From contig CM021315.1 in assembly GCA_010645155.1 (NCBI GenBank), positions 11,641,723 through 11,705,722 of the forward strand: 64,000 bases of DNA, written 5' to 3'. The translations under genes and the position numbers were made by a program. Below are positions 1 through 11,139 of this stretch, piece by piece; within the stretch, counting starts at the first letter, position 1, and each line of letters begins with the position of its first letter. The stretch is from Tigriopus japonicus (Eukaryota > Arthropoda > Copepoda > Harpacticoida > Harpacticidae). Below the pieces are notes generated by a model that saw only the letters and a program-made list of their open reading frames with translations, had not been told where the DNA came from and did no database searches.

Positions 1-60
1 TATTTTGGTTCTTCATTTTGCACTGAACTAAATCATGGATCATGGTAACTCTGCTCTAAA
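1..60 (+). other. Possible 3' end of another beta-type CUB gene lying left of the window
   Basis: Positions 19-40 match 20296-20317, in the 3' end of CUB-B, at 20 of 22 bases, including the ATTAAA-like signal region (here ACTAAA). CUB-B converges on CUB-C in the same way, so this fits a plus-strand CUB gene converging on CUB-A. No coding part of it is inside the window. Confidence 0.3.
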
Positions 61-69
61 AAAAAAATT

Positions 70-3000
70 TCAACACGGTATTTGATTGTATCGAAGGCTA
101 TACCCTGCAGACGCTTGTGGAAGTGTTTCCTGAGAGAATGTCGTCACTTGGAATGGAACCGACGTACCTGGAATGATGAAATACAAAATGAGCTCTTGTT
201 TTTTGGATTGGATTGTTGGTGCTAGGGTCGGAGGGTTGAGTCTCGTCCGGCCAGCGAAGCCAGCCATCACATCGTCCAAAGTCTTTTCGATAAGCAATCT
301 CATGTCTGGTATCAGAATGGTTCTCCGTCTGTGGGTGTGAATAAGCGTCTGAAAGTTTCGTTGAGAAAGGTCGGGGAGGAGAATCGAACCTGGGACCTCT
401 CTCACTTAAGGAAATTGCGCTAACCACAACGCCACATCTTCTCAACTCAAAGACATGAAATTTTTCGTTTTCGATGCATTGATTTTCACCAAAATGAGTA
501 TTTGATTTGCAAGTTTCTCCGATTACTTATCCAAACATCAAATCTGGGAAAGAATTACTAGGGTGAAAAATGTTGCTAAGTAGGTAAAGGGGGATCTAAT
601 GCTGGTTGACCTCCATCCATGTACTCTACAATCTGCGATACATCTGGCTTGACTTGTCTTGCCAAATGAAAAAAAAAAATCAGAAAATTAGCTCGGAAAC
701 GCAATTGATTAAATATGTTTCATAAGTTTAATGTATCTTAAGCTACGTATGCTCGTCAACGAAATTAACCTAGCGACAACTGTGTTCCTTTCACTTGTCC
801 TGAGATAAAAAGGACTTTTTAGCTGATTTAATTTTTAGATTCGACATACGGGAAGTTGCACTAATTAATTACTCTCTTAAGATATAGTAATTTTCTTCTT
901 ACCAATTACCACGCCAGGTTCCGTCGACCTTTCCATGCTGCTTAAACTTTGGCCACAAAAAGTTCCACTCCCAGAAAGTGTTGATCCTACGTTAAGCCCT
1001 GATGGACAAGCCTATATGTTAAAAGAATAGAAAAAAATCTTGTGGTGTTCAAATTTAGTCATTCAGGGGTTCTCATTCTAACAATGGGTTCAAATGGAGG
1101 TGATGTAGCGTTAAATGAAAGGTAAAATTCCCCTAAAATACAGCAAATCCCCATTATTTGAAAGGTGAATGAATATATGTGTTAATTTACTTTTTACTGA
1201 TGTTCAAATATTTTTTTTTGGATTGCTTGACCGAATTTCCCAAGAGATGTGCCTGAATAAGTGTTTTAAAAAAGCCAGCAATAGGTGATTGATAGAGCAA
1301 GGGCAAAAAAATAACAGATAAAATACTTTTGTAATATTTCTCGATCAATGTAACTTTTTTTACCGAAATTATTTCTTGCACTTTCGCGCACGCATATTTG
1401 CCACTTTTTTCCAGGAAGCGCGCATTTAGTGCTTTTTACGGGTCGATGGAAATTACCCGAAAAACAGGAACGAATTGCATCGAATGCGGAAAAGGCAGGA
1501 ATGAAGATGCTAGGTTGGAATAAAGGTGGTGGTTAGGAATAAAGCCGAATTGGCGACAGGTGGACTTTGAAATTTTGCTGCTATAAGGCACTTTCAGGGA
1601 ATTTAGAACCGGGTAGCAATGACTCCGAATCCAGGTGCTGCTCCAGGTACTGTTTAATCATAAGTAAACTAGAAGCATGTTTTGCGCACTTTTATGCTTT
1701 TGAGAAAAACTATAATTTGCCTTGTTTTGCAAAGTGTTTTTGATATATGTTGCCATCGAAAAGTAACTTCAAATTTTAGGTCTGGTGCACTTTTTGCTTC
1801 AAAGGTCACAAGGTGTGCTAAATGTCAACTTAAATCGATAGATGTCAGTGCCATTTGAGGTAAGATTCGCAAGACCAATCTTCGGCAAGATGTGTAAATA
1901 TTTTTTCTTGGCGGTATTATTTCCTTAACAGTCCGTCATTTTTATGACATGATGCCACAAAAAAATTACCATGAGGATAAATAGTAGCCGGTTTGCCAAA
2001 GAGTGCCGATGATATACGCAACTGTCTCTAAATCTGACCACAAGCGGCGCTGACCACAGACCATATAATGACATATAGTCTGTGGCGCGACATTGATAGG
2101 TAGCCTTTAGGTTTGAGTAAAGGCTTTATTCAAGGACTCTTGGGTCCTTGCTTTATTATATAACTTGACATTCACTCCCCCTTAAAATAACAAACGTTCA
2201 TGAATACGGTTTTAACACCTGGCCAAGAAGCATTGGAATCATGGAGTGGGAGGCTAGCAATGAAAATAGTGGATTCCAGTACAAACAATTCAATTACGTT
2301 CTTCTGCAAATGAGACCTTGCATATGTTGACAATAATACGTATATCAATTTTCAGCTCCATCGAACGTCGGAGACAAAAGTTATGCCCACTCAAAGTTCA
2401 GTGCAAATCCTACCGAGAATGAATGAACTAGCCCTTTTGTGGTAATCGTTTTACCACAAAAGGGCGAGTTCATTCATTCTATGCTCTCTTCAGTACATAG
2501 GTTTGAGAAGGCATAACTTTTCACTCCGTCATTCGATTGGGCTGAAATTTGAAATACTTGTTCTTCTCAATGCAAGACAGGTCTCATTTGCAGAAGAACG
2601 CAAATGGTTTGTTTCTGCTGGAAATCATAATTCTCATTGCTAGCCTCCCACTCCATGATTTCCGTGCTTATTTCCGTGCTTCTTGACATAGCATACCATT
2701 TCAACTGAAGGAGGAAAATCGAATGCCGCTGACTTTGTAGAAGTATCTTCCGAAAATTGAATCCTACAACGACCTGCAACGAAATTTCATCAACATTACG
2801 TAAACCAAACGAAAACTCTGTTTTTATTCAAGTTAGAACATCAAAATATTTACTGTTCTTAAAAAAATCATGTCAGGAATTAGGCGCATAAGTTAACTTT
2901 ATTTTGTTTTGATGAAGAAAGAAGAACATATTTTCTACATATACCCAATCCAAGGGAATGTGGATGCATTGGGAATTTCGTTGAGATTTGATCAATATTT

Positions 3001-6000
3001 TTCCTTTATTATAAAAACCAATTCTCTTCGCCAGGATTTTTTACTGATAACGCTTCGAATGAGTGTGGTAGAATCACATTTTGAATTTAATTGCCATATG
3101 CTTCATGCAACTTTATACATACAAGGTCGGTTGTTGAGGTAGTTTGGAAGTATAGGATAAGCATAGGTCGGTTGTTGAGGTAGTTTGGAAGTATAGGATA
3201 AGCATAGGTCGGTTGTTGAGGTAGTTTGGAAGTATAGGATAAACATAGGTCGGTTGTTGAGGTAGTTTGGAAGTATAGGATAAGCATAGGTCGGTTGTTG
3301 AGGTAGTTTGGAAGTATAGTAGAAGCACATTTGGAAGCATAGAAAAAGCATAAAAGAATTCAAAATTTTTCAAAAGCAGTTGCGTTTCTCAATCACAGCT
3401 TATGGAGGGAAACTTGATCGAACATGGTTATTTCTACTGCGCGTCATGTGCTTCTTTTATGCTTTTTCTATGCTTCCAAATGTGCTTCTACTGTACTTCC
3501 AAACTACCTCACCAACTGACCTCATATCTCGAAGCATAGAAGTAGTATATAAGAAGGATATGAGATGGAGTAGAAATAACCATGCTTGATCAAGTTTCAC
3601 AACATAAGCTGTGAATGGAAAACGCAGCATATGTAGTAAAATTTGGTCAAGCATGATTATTTCTACTCCGTCTCATGTGCTTCTTTTGTGTTTCGAGGTA
3701 TGCTTCTACTGTACTTCCAAACTACCTCAACAACCGACCTATAAACTCGTCTAATTCATTGATACATCTATATAAACAACTCACCCATCTCGCGTCGAAA
3801 ACAGGTAGCATAATTTTGGTTGTTGATAAGTTGACCTCCTTGGAAGTTGTAAGTTTGAAATGTACCACTAACACCAGTAAAATATTGTAAACAATCTGCC
3901 GGAGCTCTAAAGAAGGACACAAGAAAATAGACTCTCTTTGAGCTTGAAGACTTTTTTCGAATTTTATCATTATCATTTCAAGTTTTAAGGACAAGAGATT
4001 TTGCTGTTGTCATGTACTTACTTATTCGAATTGTCACATTCGTAGTAAGTCACCTTGATGCGAAATGTTTGGGTAGGGGTTGGAGCATCAAACTGGATCA
4101 TGATTTCCCCAGCCGATCCTGTATCGCCGGTTTCGAAGTACACTAGATTGGGGAATTGAAAACGTGGAGTTAGATTACTTGTTAGGAATTGAAGTTTGAA
4201 GGTGAAATTTTGAGTTTCAGTACATTTATTAGCTTGATATTGTGTAGGGTTATCAACGATCGTTTAACTAAAAGTGAATGAAGTACTTGATGGTGTAGTT
4301 TTCACCAGGCCAATCTGGAGTCATCAACAACCAACCTTTTTATTATTTTTAAGAGAAGATATTCCATTAAATTTTCATTGTGCTCTTTAAGTTAGACTCA
4401 GATCAAACAGACGAGAATCATCAATATCGGTCCCAATAATCCTATGACTTATCTCTACATGAATTGACGTTTTTGTAAAATCTCACAAGTTTACAAAATC
4501 ACAATTCGTGACTAAATTATGAATCAATGTTGGAGCATTTTAACTCAATAAAAAATTGAAGTCATTATTTATGCCCTTTCAAAGCCCAACACACCTGTGT
4601 GTAAGCAATACAAAGAATGAGTTGCCCATTTTAAAGTAAAACACATAAGAAGACTCCGCTCGACTCCACAATTCGATTGTTGAAAAAACATACAAATGTG
4701 AGTCTTTTCCTCAAAAAATATAATCAGATGGTTTTGGGTTCCCGGTTTCAGTTCCTTTAGTTTTATAAAATTAGGCTGCTTGAATGAAATTGATCTAAGG
4801 TTAGATCATCCCTGATGAATGAATTTGACCAATTAATGGAAAATGCATAGATGAATTAGCCATTTGGCATACAAAAAAATACAGAAACGTGAAAAAATCC
4901 TTAATTTAATCGGGTTACATGTGCCCTTTAGAATGATCAAAAGGAACATCAAAGGCAGCTTATGAGGGACTTTGGAAGCACAATAAATGAAAACAATACA
5001 CAGTAGAAATATCCATCCTCCAGTATAATCTACTACCCAATACACAACTTACAGTGGATATGGTGAGTTTTTCAAAAACAAAACGCATGATTGTTTCTAT
5101 TGTCTTACGACGCTTCCACTATTCTTCCAATTAGCCTCATTAACCTACATTTAATCATGAAAATTCAGAAATATAGTTACCATGTTGTCCAGTTAGGGTT
5201 CCACAAGTCACTGGAGGATTGTTATTGGTGGGACTCATTATGGTGAGCGTATCCATTGAAGTTGCACAATCTCCTGTGGAGGGAGGTGAAGCTGACACAA
5301 AATTGTCGAAATCCAATCTACGATAAAATAGGATTTAGGATACCTTTCAATGGGTCTTGAAATGTCTTATATCAGTGTTTTAAACTTGTTTTCGTAAGAC
5401 TTTACTTAAAGCGTAAATGAAAATTTATCACCCCAACCATTAGCTAAAAATTGTGCATGGTACGGGGTTTGAGTGAGGAATTAAAAAGAAAATACTTTGA
5501 CCACTCACCGAATTTGGCACAAATCTGAAAGATGTAAACGGAACGTTCTTTAACCCACACTTAAACTACAAATCTGTTTTCAAAAATCATTCAACACAAT
5601 TATAGACAATTGTAAATTTCTAGGCATTGATGATCTGTCAAGGAAATCATTCATGAGCGATGCAAACGTAGGATTACATAATGTTTTCTTGAATTGACCG
5701 TGGATAAAATCAGACCTTTTCAAGATACATTGAAAAAGTATCTAGATAAGATGGTATTTTCCGCAAAGTATCTAGATAAAGATAGTTTAAGATACTTCTC
5801 AAAAAATATATCTAGATAAAGATACCTCAAGATGCTTTCCTGAAAAAGTATCTAAATAAAGATAGTTCAAGATAGCTTCCCGATAAAACTATCTAGATAA
5901 GATACTTCAAGATACTTTTCACAAAACGCATCTATATAAGATACTTCTAGATAATTTTCTTCATAATGCATAATGCACAAATAATTTGACATTATGCATT

Positions 6001-7730
6001 ATAAAGAAAAGTATCTAGAAGTATCTTATCTAAATACTTTTTGGGAAAATGCATAATGCATACTAAACAATGCATAATGGATGCTTAAACACAAAAGATT
6101 GAGAAAACACATTATCTAGATAAAGATAGTTTAAGATAGTTTTCCAAAAAAAGTATCTACATAAAGATATTTCAAGAGAGTTTGTCGAAAAAAATCTAGA
6201 TAAAGATACTTTAACCTACTTTCCCAAAAAAGTATTTAGATAAAGATACTTCAAGATACTTTCCTGAAAAAAGTATCTAGATAAAGATAAAAGATAAACT
6301 ATCTTTTATCTCTATCTTTTATCTAGATACGATAATTGAACAGGTCTGGATAAAATGTCATCTTGCACCCCCGAATCAGCGCCGCATGTAGTCGCATTGA
6401 GACATAGTTGCCAACTAGTACGTGAGTTTTAATGTCACTCTTTGGCAAATCTTCAACATTTTTCTATGATGTTTTTTACCGTATACGTATCTCTTTGCAG
6501 TGGTAGCATGCTATTAAAAGAGCACATTTTGGTGAATTTTTACTGTAAAAAAGATGCTTAAAATTTTGCCCAAGAGTGGTATTAAGAATCACTATCTGGC
6601 ATCAATGCTGGTCTCAAGCATTGTGACATCTATCTCTCTATTTTTACCTTCTATGTCGTATTTGATCTCAATTTGCATACATACATACTCTGTTTCAATC
6701 TGAACACAAGCGATGTTGACTTTTTGCACGGTTCATTGAAGCGTAACAAGTTAGCTCTTTCTTATATACAAAGAGAACACAAACTCTTAGTTATTGCAAG
6801 CTGTTCTTACAGTATTTATCTCTGTTTTTGATGATACTGTCGCTCCATTAGCTAAAGCAATCCAACGTAAAACTTGGTATGAAACGTAGTATAAACGTAG
6901 TCAACTGTACTTACTAGTTCTTTCTTTTTTATTAGCCATACTTACTATTTGCAATCCTGTTGAGAGTAAATGAGTAAGCGTTTGGGCTATTTTGACGAGA
7001 AACCGTCTCCATACTCTAGAAATGATTAACCAAAACTTGAAAAACACATTTGAACTGTACAGCTTAACTTTACAACTTACTTGAAGGTATGTCGTATTCT
7101 AAAATTGTAAAATAGTAAGTTATGGCCTTGCCGATTTGTGTCCATTTATTTCTTACGTAATGGCAAATTCTGAGTCAAACTGATCTAATGTGACAAATTA
7201 CCGAATTCTTACTCTTGTAACTTGAGCAGTAGGAGTACTCGTCACGATCATACAACAAGATCCAAATCCAGCTGCACAAGATCCATCTTTTTGTCCACCA
7301 ATACTCTCACATTCACCCTTGGTCATACACGTTCCTTGCTTAGAGCTATCCGATAAACAAGTGCAAGTGCTTTGCTAAAATGTCAAAATTTACCACTACT
7401 TTCAAATACATTGAGAGTTTGATTTGGGCAAAGATTTGTTGTTGAGATTAGCACATATAAACAGAATACATTAACTCCTACCTCAAAAGTGACAATGTTG
7501 AACAAGCTAAAAATTTCTGAAAATAATATATTATTATAAGTATATATAGTACTTGCTTCGTTGTTCAAGTAAGTAGCTAGATAAACTACTTATTGCTATA
7601 TTATATAATCGGATCACTTACTTCCTTGTCTTGAGTTTTTTCTTTCTCTTGCCTCCTTAAAATGAGCACAAGTCCACAAAGAAGTCAATGCGAAGAAGAC
7701 GATGTGCAATTGCAAGGTTTGGAAATGCAT
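70..7730 (-). CDS. CUB-A: secreted CUB-domain protein, alpha subfamily, 12 exons, 357 aa
   Basis: Exons on the minus strand: 7730-7622, 7516-7482, 7374-7213, 7098-7081, 7015-6946, 5524-5509, 5317-5181, 4142-4022, 3906-3785, 2773-2697, 1011-903, 167-70. All junctions are GT-AG and in frame, and the CDS totals 1074 nt. The start is the ATG before a hydrophobic signal segment (LHIVFFALTSLW). Exon 1 ends in basic residues; exon 2 encodes IFSLFNIVTFE; exon 3 encodes the Cys-rich module (GTCMTKGEC, CAAGFGSCC). The CUB-type part follows: QIRLDFDNF, CGTLTGQH, YFETGDTGSAG, DCLQYFTGVSG, FCGQ, and the end GYSLRYNQIPC. The family is secreted, and CUB domains usually bind protein or sugar ligands; the ligand here is unknown. 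Three cysteines kept by its sister CUB-C in the first CUB unit are missing (NTTYLQ for NCTYFQ, NAYSF for NCIYNF, STPTA for GCGGQ). Exon lengths match CUB-C at seven of twelve exons. Introns hold a SINE, foldback elements and a hAT element. Confidence 0.87.
183..452 (-). mobile_element. tRNA-derived SINE in the last intron of CUB-A
   Basis: Read on the minus strand from about 445, the head looks like a tRNA: a box A-like TGGTTAGCGCA, then about 35 bp on a box B, GGTTCGATTC, followed by a CCCCGACC stem-like stretch. The body continues to an A-rich end (CCAAAAAACAAGAG) at about 190. A 7-bp ATGAAAT occurs on both sides (about 176 and 465) and may be the target-site duplication. It inserted 15-20 bp upstream of the acceptor of CUB-A exon 12 without breaking it. 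The tRNA of origin is uncertain. Confidence 0.6.
2048..2090. repeat. Short hairpin, stem about 16 bp
   Basis: CTGACCACAGACCATAT is followed after six bases by ATATAGTCTGTGGCGC. It lies inside an intron of CUB-A, beside a stretch (about 1993-2055) that recurs inverted at about 6366-6455, with TTTGCCAAAGAGTG at one end and GCGGCGCTGA at the other. It is probably the end of a degraded foldback element. Confidence 0.4.
2226..2691. mobile_element. Foldback element with long inverted arms, intron of CUB-A
   Basis: The two halves are inverted copies. The outer part has AATCATGGAGTGGGAGGCTA at the left and its complement near 2640-2660. The centre (2430-2475) has a near-perfect stem, CCCTTTTGTGGTAA against TTACCACAAAAGGG. 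No open reading frame is seen. Its right edge is only a few bases from the splice donor of CUB-A exon 10 (2696/2695). A diverged relative surrounds the hAT element at 15345-16626. Confidence 0.75.
3125..3329. repeat. Minisatellite, five units of 41 bp
   Basis: Units begin at 3125, 3166, 3207, 3248 and 3289. They share GGTCGGTTGTTGAGGTAGTT followed by TGGAAGTATAGGATAAGCATA, with one base change in the fourth unit and a diverged end in the fifth. The unit equals the outer 41 bp of the foldback family that starts in the fifth unit. It lies in intron 9 of CUB-A. Overlapping ORFs through it with a 41-residue period are repeat artefacts. Confidence 0.92.
3289..3521. mobile_element. Foldback MITE, family GGTCGGTTG, copy 1
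   Basis: It has inverted arms of about 100 bp, beginning GGTCGGTTGTTGAGGTAG and ending in a close complement (CTACCTCACCAACTGACC). The inner arms carry AAACTTGATCGAACATGG and TTTCTACT. Its left end is the last unit of the 41-bp minisatellite. Confidence 0.8.
3522..3739. mobile_element. Foldback MITE, family GGTCGGTTG, copy 2 (left arm shortened)
   Basis: This copy directly abuts copy 1. The inner left arm (GAGATGGAGTAGAAATAACC), the loop and the full right arm ending CTACCTCAACAACCGACC are present, but the outer left arm is missing or scrambled. Confidence 0.7.
5711..6348. mobile_element. Non-autonomous hAT-type element, family CAGACCT, copy 1
   Basis: It begins CAGACCTTTTCAAG and ends TTGAACAGGTCTG. 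An 8-bp target duplication GATAAAAT is exact at 5703-5710 and 6349-6356. The interior is many degenerate copies of AAGTATCTAGATAAAGATAC in both orientations plus TGCATAATGC palindromes. No coding sequence is seen. It lies in intron 5 of CUB-A. Confidence 0.88.
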
Positions 7731-9659
7731 GTCTGTTCAGTTGGTCGAAAAGGTCTAGAATGAACACGAAGTAATTGGACGTCAAACGTAAATGCAAATT
7801 TCATCCATTCAAGACGTCTTACTTCAAGTTTTGAATAGCCTTAAGACCCACAATGAGATCCATTGAAATGTCCATTCTTCATTTGCGCTCGAGGAATAGT
7901 TATTTCTTTGATGAGGATTACTTGGTGTTTGATTGGATGGATCTCTTATTTTTTAATCTAAAAATTGAGATTAAAAGAGGCCATTGATCTAGTTTTTTAG
8001 ACTTTGATTGAAAAACATTAGCTTATATTTTTGTGCTTGTCCACCTCATCACTTGACTACTTGACCCTATGAACAAACTAATTGGAGTTTGAGTCAATTG
8101 GGATTCTAAAAGCCGATTGGTTGGATCATGGAGAAAGGTTAAAATGGATAAGCCAAAAGATGTCACCTATTAGTTGCTTTTTTGTGCCAAATGATCATAA
8201 CCGCTTGACTGATTTTCCATTGCTCTGTCTCCCTATTCACTTATCCCTTTTGGTATTTTCATGACATAAGATTTAAAATCCTGAGTAAGGATACACCATT
8301 AAGAAATTAGTTTTATTTTTTTTCTTTGAGGCAAGATATCTATGAAAATTGTAAACAGAAAAGGTGTGATAGTCAACAAAATCCTACGAAATTTAGTTAA
8401 ATGTTCAAAAACCCTAAGAAAATTGGAATTTAAATGGTTATTTTGACTTCATAATCAACAAGGAGGACGTGGACAACTCTTTGGACCCTATTGACGCTCC
8501 AACATCATGGTCATGGAAGCCACAGTTGTTTCAGCTTCCACAAAATGACATGCCTGCCACATTGAGCTTATGAGAAGAAGAACATTATCAAAGTAACACA
8601 AACCATTGTATAACTGATATTCTAATCTCAATAATAGATTTTGTGCAGAATTGTTCGTTGCGCCTTTCTATTCCCGCCCTACCAGCCTGTTGTGTAGACA
8701 TTTTTGTAGAAAAGCCAGGACTGTCCATTTATTTGGGATGAGACAAAAGTCAACATAATTCAAACTATTGTGCAAAATTTGCGCTCATTCAATAAACAAA
8801 ATATTTAATTGTTTTAGAGTTACTTTATTTTTGTGTTGTTGTCTAGAATGTTGGCTGATAACTGGTTGATGACATTTGTTGGATGGGATATTGTGGTTAC
8901 TATAATTGCATTTTGCATGAATTGCATTGTTGAAAGGAGTTTAAAACTTGTTTTTGCAATTCGCAAAAGGAAGGTAAAGTGTTCAGTCAAAAATCATTGC
9001 CAAGTATTTTGTAGGGAAAATTGTATGTAGAGTTCTTTTAATCAACCATCTTTAGTTGCCAATCACAGCAACAGGGGAAACAAGGCTCAATTAATCAGGT
9101 TTGATAAGAACAAGCATTTGCATGTTCTTTTGGTAAGCTGATAAATGGACAATTTCTTGACCAGTTTACTATATAGAAAAGCAGAAAAATAGCAATGGGC
9201 AAAGTGGATAGGAAAAAGCCGCAAAACGGGGAAGCAGACAGCGGCACGAAAATAGCTGCTAGGATCTTATTTGAAATGCCTATAATTTTCTTACTCTCTC
9301 AGTTTTTCTGTGAAGCCAAGATAAAAATTGAATCAGCAAAACGGGTTGGACAAAACACTGAATGTTACTTGCAAATTTCAATAACGCCACATCACTTTTG
9401 TGGAACAATGCAATAATGAACAATGATGGGAAAAAAACTTCAAAAGGCAAAAACTAAATAAATATTTCTAATTTCAACAATGTCATGCCACAGGTCGGCC
9501 CATCTATAAGTCGAAACAACTTTGACTTGTAAGCTACAAGTTTAATCATTACATGACGAAATCTTTTTTTGTTTGCGGATGTTTTATTACCGTTACAAGT
9601 ACTGTGATTCTCCGTAAAGAAAATTAATGGTTAACGTTACCGCATTGAATTGATATTAA
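7731..9659. other. Spacer upstream of CUB-A (shared 5' side with CUB-B)
   Basis: No supported gene. Positions 8035-8230 resemble 17730-17930 in CUB-B intron 13 (for example ATGAACAAACTAATTGG against ATGAACAAAACAATTGG), so this is an old dispersed repeat. The short ORFs here show no recognisable domain. The A/CUB-B promoters must lie in this spacer or in 11216-12670, but no clear TATA box or operator stands out. Confidence 0.5.
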
Positions 9660-10668
9660 TATTATAATTGGTGTACCAACAAATTATTGTTGGCAGAACC
9701 TTGTGGAACAACTGACTTGACATCATACATGCCAGTAAATGATCCTTCAACGTTAACCATTTGCTTGATCATGAAACCATCCATGACGACTCATAAAACA
9801 TTCCATCTAATTCAGGACCTTACCCTGGATCCCAAACACTGAGTTGATCGAGCAAAGGGTCATGATCTACCTTATTAAAGGCCTTGGCAAAGTCGAGATA
9901 AATTACATCAGCTGACCCGTGACTTTCAAGCCCGTCAATAATCTGCTTAAAAGGGTCAACTAGTTGGGTTACTGTACTAAAATGAGCTCGAAACCCATGC
10001 TGTCCAGAAGGAATTACATCATTGACTTCCAAATAATCTACAAGCTTAGACTTCATCACTTTCCCAATAAAAACGTTTGCCATACTGGAAGTCAGTGAAA
10101 TGGGCCTACAACAAGGGTTTGCAACCACTTACTTTTAGGTCAAGACCCACCAAATTTGATCACATGTTGTCAGGGGCCCACCAAACAGACTTTGTTAAGT
10201 TCAGGGGCCCACAAATGGTTGGCCCAGGAGCTATGGGGACAGTCCAAAATAGTGGGCCCGCGAGATATCCATAGTAATGTAATCGTTAGTCTCGCGGACC
10301 CACTATTTTGGACTGTCCCCATAGCTCCTTGGCCCACAAGACCCCCCTTGGGTCTACTTGTGGGCCGTGGCCCACCGGTTGCCGACCCCTGGCCTAGAAT
10401 TACTAGGATGAGACTTATTTCCACCCTTAAAAATTGGAACAACTAGAGGTACTTTTAATCAGGAAGGAAACTTGCCCTGATCCAAGATGCGAGCCATGTA
10501 GTATGGGAACAAGAATCTGCGAGCATTTCATCAGAAACTGAGATGTCACACCATCGGGTTCAAGAGCACTCGATACCTTTTAGCTCTTGGTGGTCTCAAA
10601 TGCATCTTGATCTGTGATTGCCAGATCCTCCAATCGGTTATCCTGACCATCAAAGCCAGTCTCATCAA
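9660..10668 (-). pseudogene. LINE reverse-transcriptase fragment (CR1/jockey-like), interrupted
   Basis: On the minus strand, RT blocks appear in order: LEPDGVTSQFLMKCSQIL (like the PGPDGV motif), VVPIFKGGNKSHPSNSR, RPISLTSSM, GQHGFRAHFST, DVIYLDFAKAFNKVDHD (the catalytic YLDF block with the first Asp), and SVVPQGS in another frame at about 9690. Stops and frameshifts are present. A 280-bp hAT-type element at 10112-10391 splits it; the frame is continuous (NSR then PISLTS) across the insertion. It is dead and lacks both ends. Confidence 0.85.
10112..10391. mobile_element. hAT-type MITE nested in the LINE fragment
   Basis: Terminal repeats are CAAGGGTTTGCAACC and GGTTGCCGACCCCTG, the common hAT form CAGGGGTCGGCAACC. 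The 8-bp target duplications are GCCTACAA (10104-10111) and GCCTAGAA (10392-10399), one mismatch. The interior holds a long stem: GGGGACAGTCCAAAATAGTG against its complement near 10300. No ORF. Confidence 0.88.
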
Positions 10669-11098
10669 TAGGGACAGGAAGTTTAGAGGAAAAAAAACTG
10701 TCAAATTAAACGAAAAAAAAAAACGAATAGAATTGCCTGATTAGACGAAAAAAGACGAATAAAATTGACCGATTAAACGAAAAAAAGACGAATAAAAGTT
10801 CTCATAAAACGCCATAAGCTTTGGCGTTGAAATTTCTTGGAAGTTATTATTTGTTTGAAAAATTGAAAACAACGCTTAATGAGCTTGAAATCCAAGAAAA
10901 TCCAAGTTTTTGTTCTGATTTTGTTTCTCAGTTTTTTTTGATTAAACGAGAAAAGACGAAAAAAATTGCCCAATTAGATGGAAAAGTCAATTAAAATTCA
11001 AATGAAACGAAAAAAAATCGCGAGGAATAGAGGTAAAAAAAGACGAAAAAAGATGAATAAAGACGAATATTTTTTTTCGTCCATAGTTCCTGTCCCTA
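10669..11098. mobile_element. A-rich element with TAGGGACAGGAA terminal repeats
   Basis: It begins TAGGGACAGGAAGTTTAGAG and ends with a near complement (GTCCATAGTTCCTGTCCCTA). The interior is degenerate tandem GACGAAAAAAGACGAATAAA units. I could not find a matching target duplication, so the ends are less certain. It sits between two LINE pieces of opposite orientation. Confidence 0.6.
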
Positions 11099-11139
11099 CC
11101 AGTGATGGCAAATTTTGGCTTTTACTGAATTTCTGTCAT

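Noticed and set aside
3125..3329. CRISPR-like direct repeats
   Set aside because: The units are contiguous, with no spacers, in a eukaryotic intron, and derive from a transposon tip.
3087..3373. Three overlapping minus ORFs with a 41-residue repeat (YFQTTSTTDL, SKLPQQPTY, PNYLNNRPM)
   Set aside because: They are the three frames of the 41-bp minisatellite, inside a CUB-A intron; 41 is not divisible by 3, so all frames give the same periodic text.
1993..6455. Inverted similarity between about 1993-2055 and 6366-6455
   Set aside because: Only the two ends match well. No element borders or target duplications could be set, so it is mentioned but not annotated as an element.
8480..8600. Possible decayed CUB scrap on the minus strand (FCGS, NCGFHDHD)
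   Set aside because: Contains a stop and aligns with no CUB exon of the four genes beyond two or three residues.
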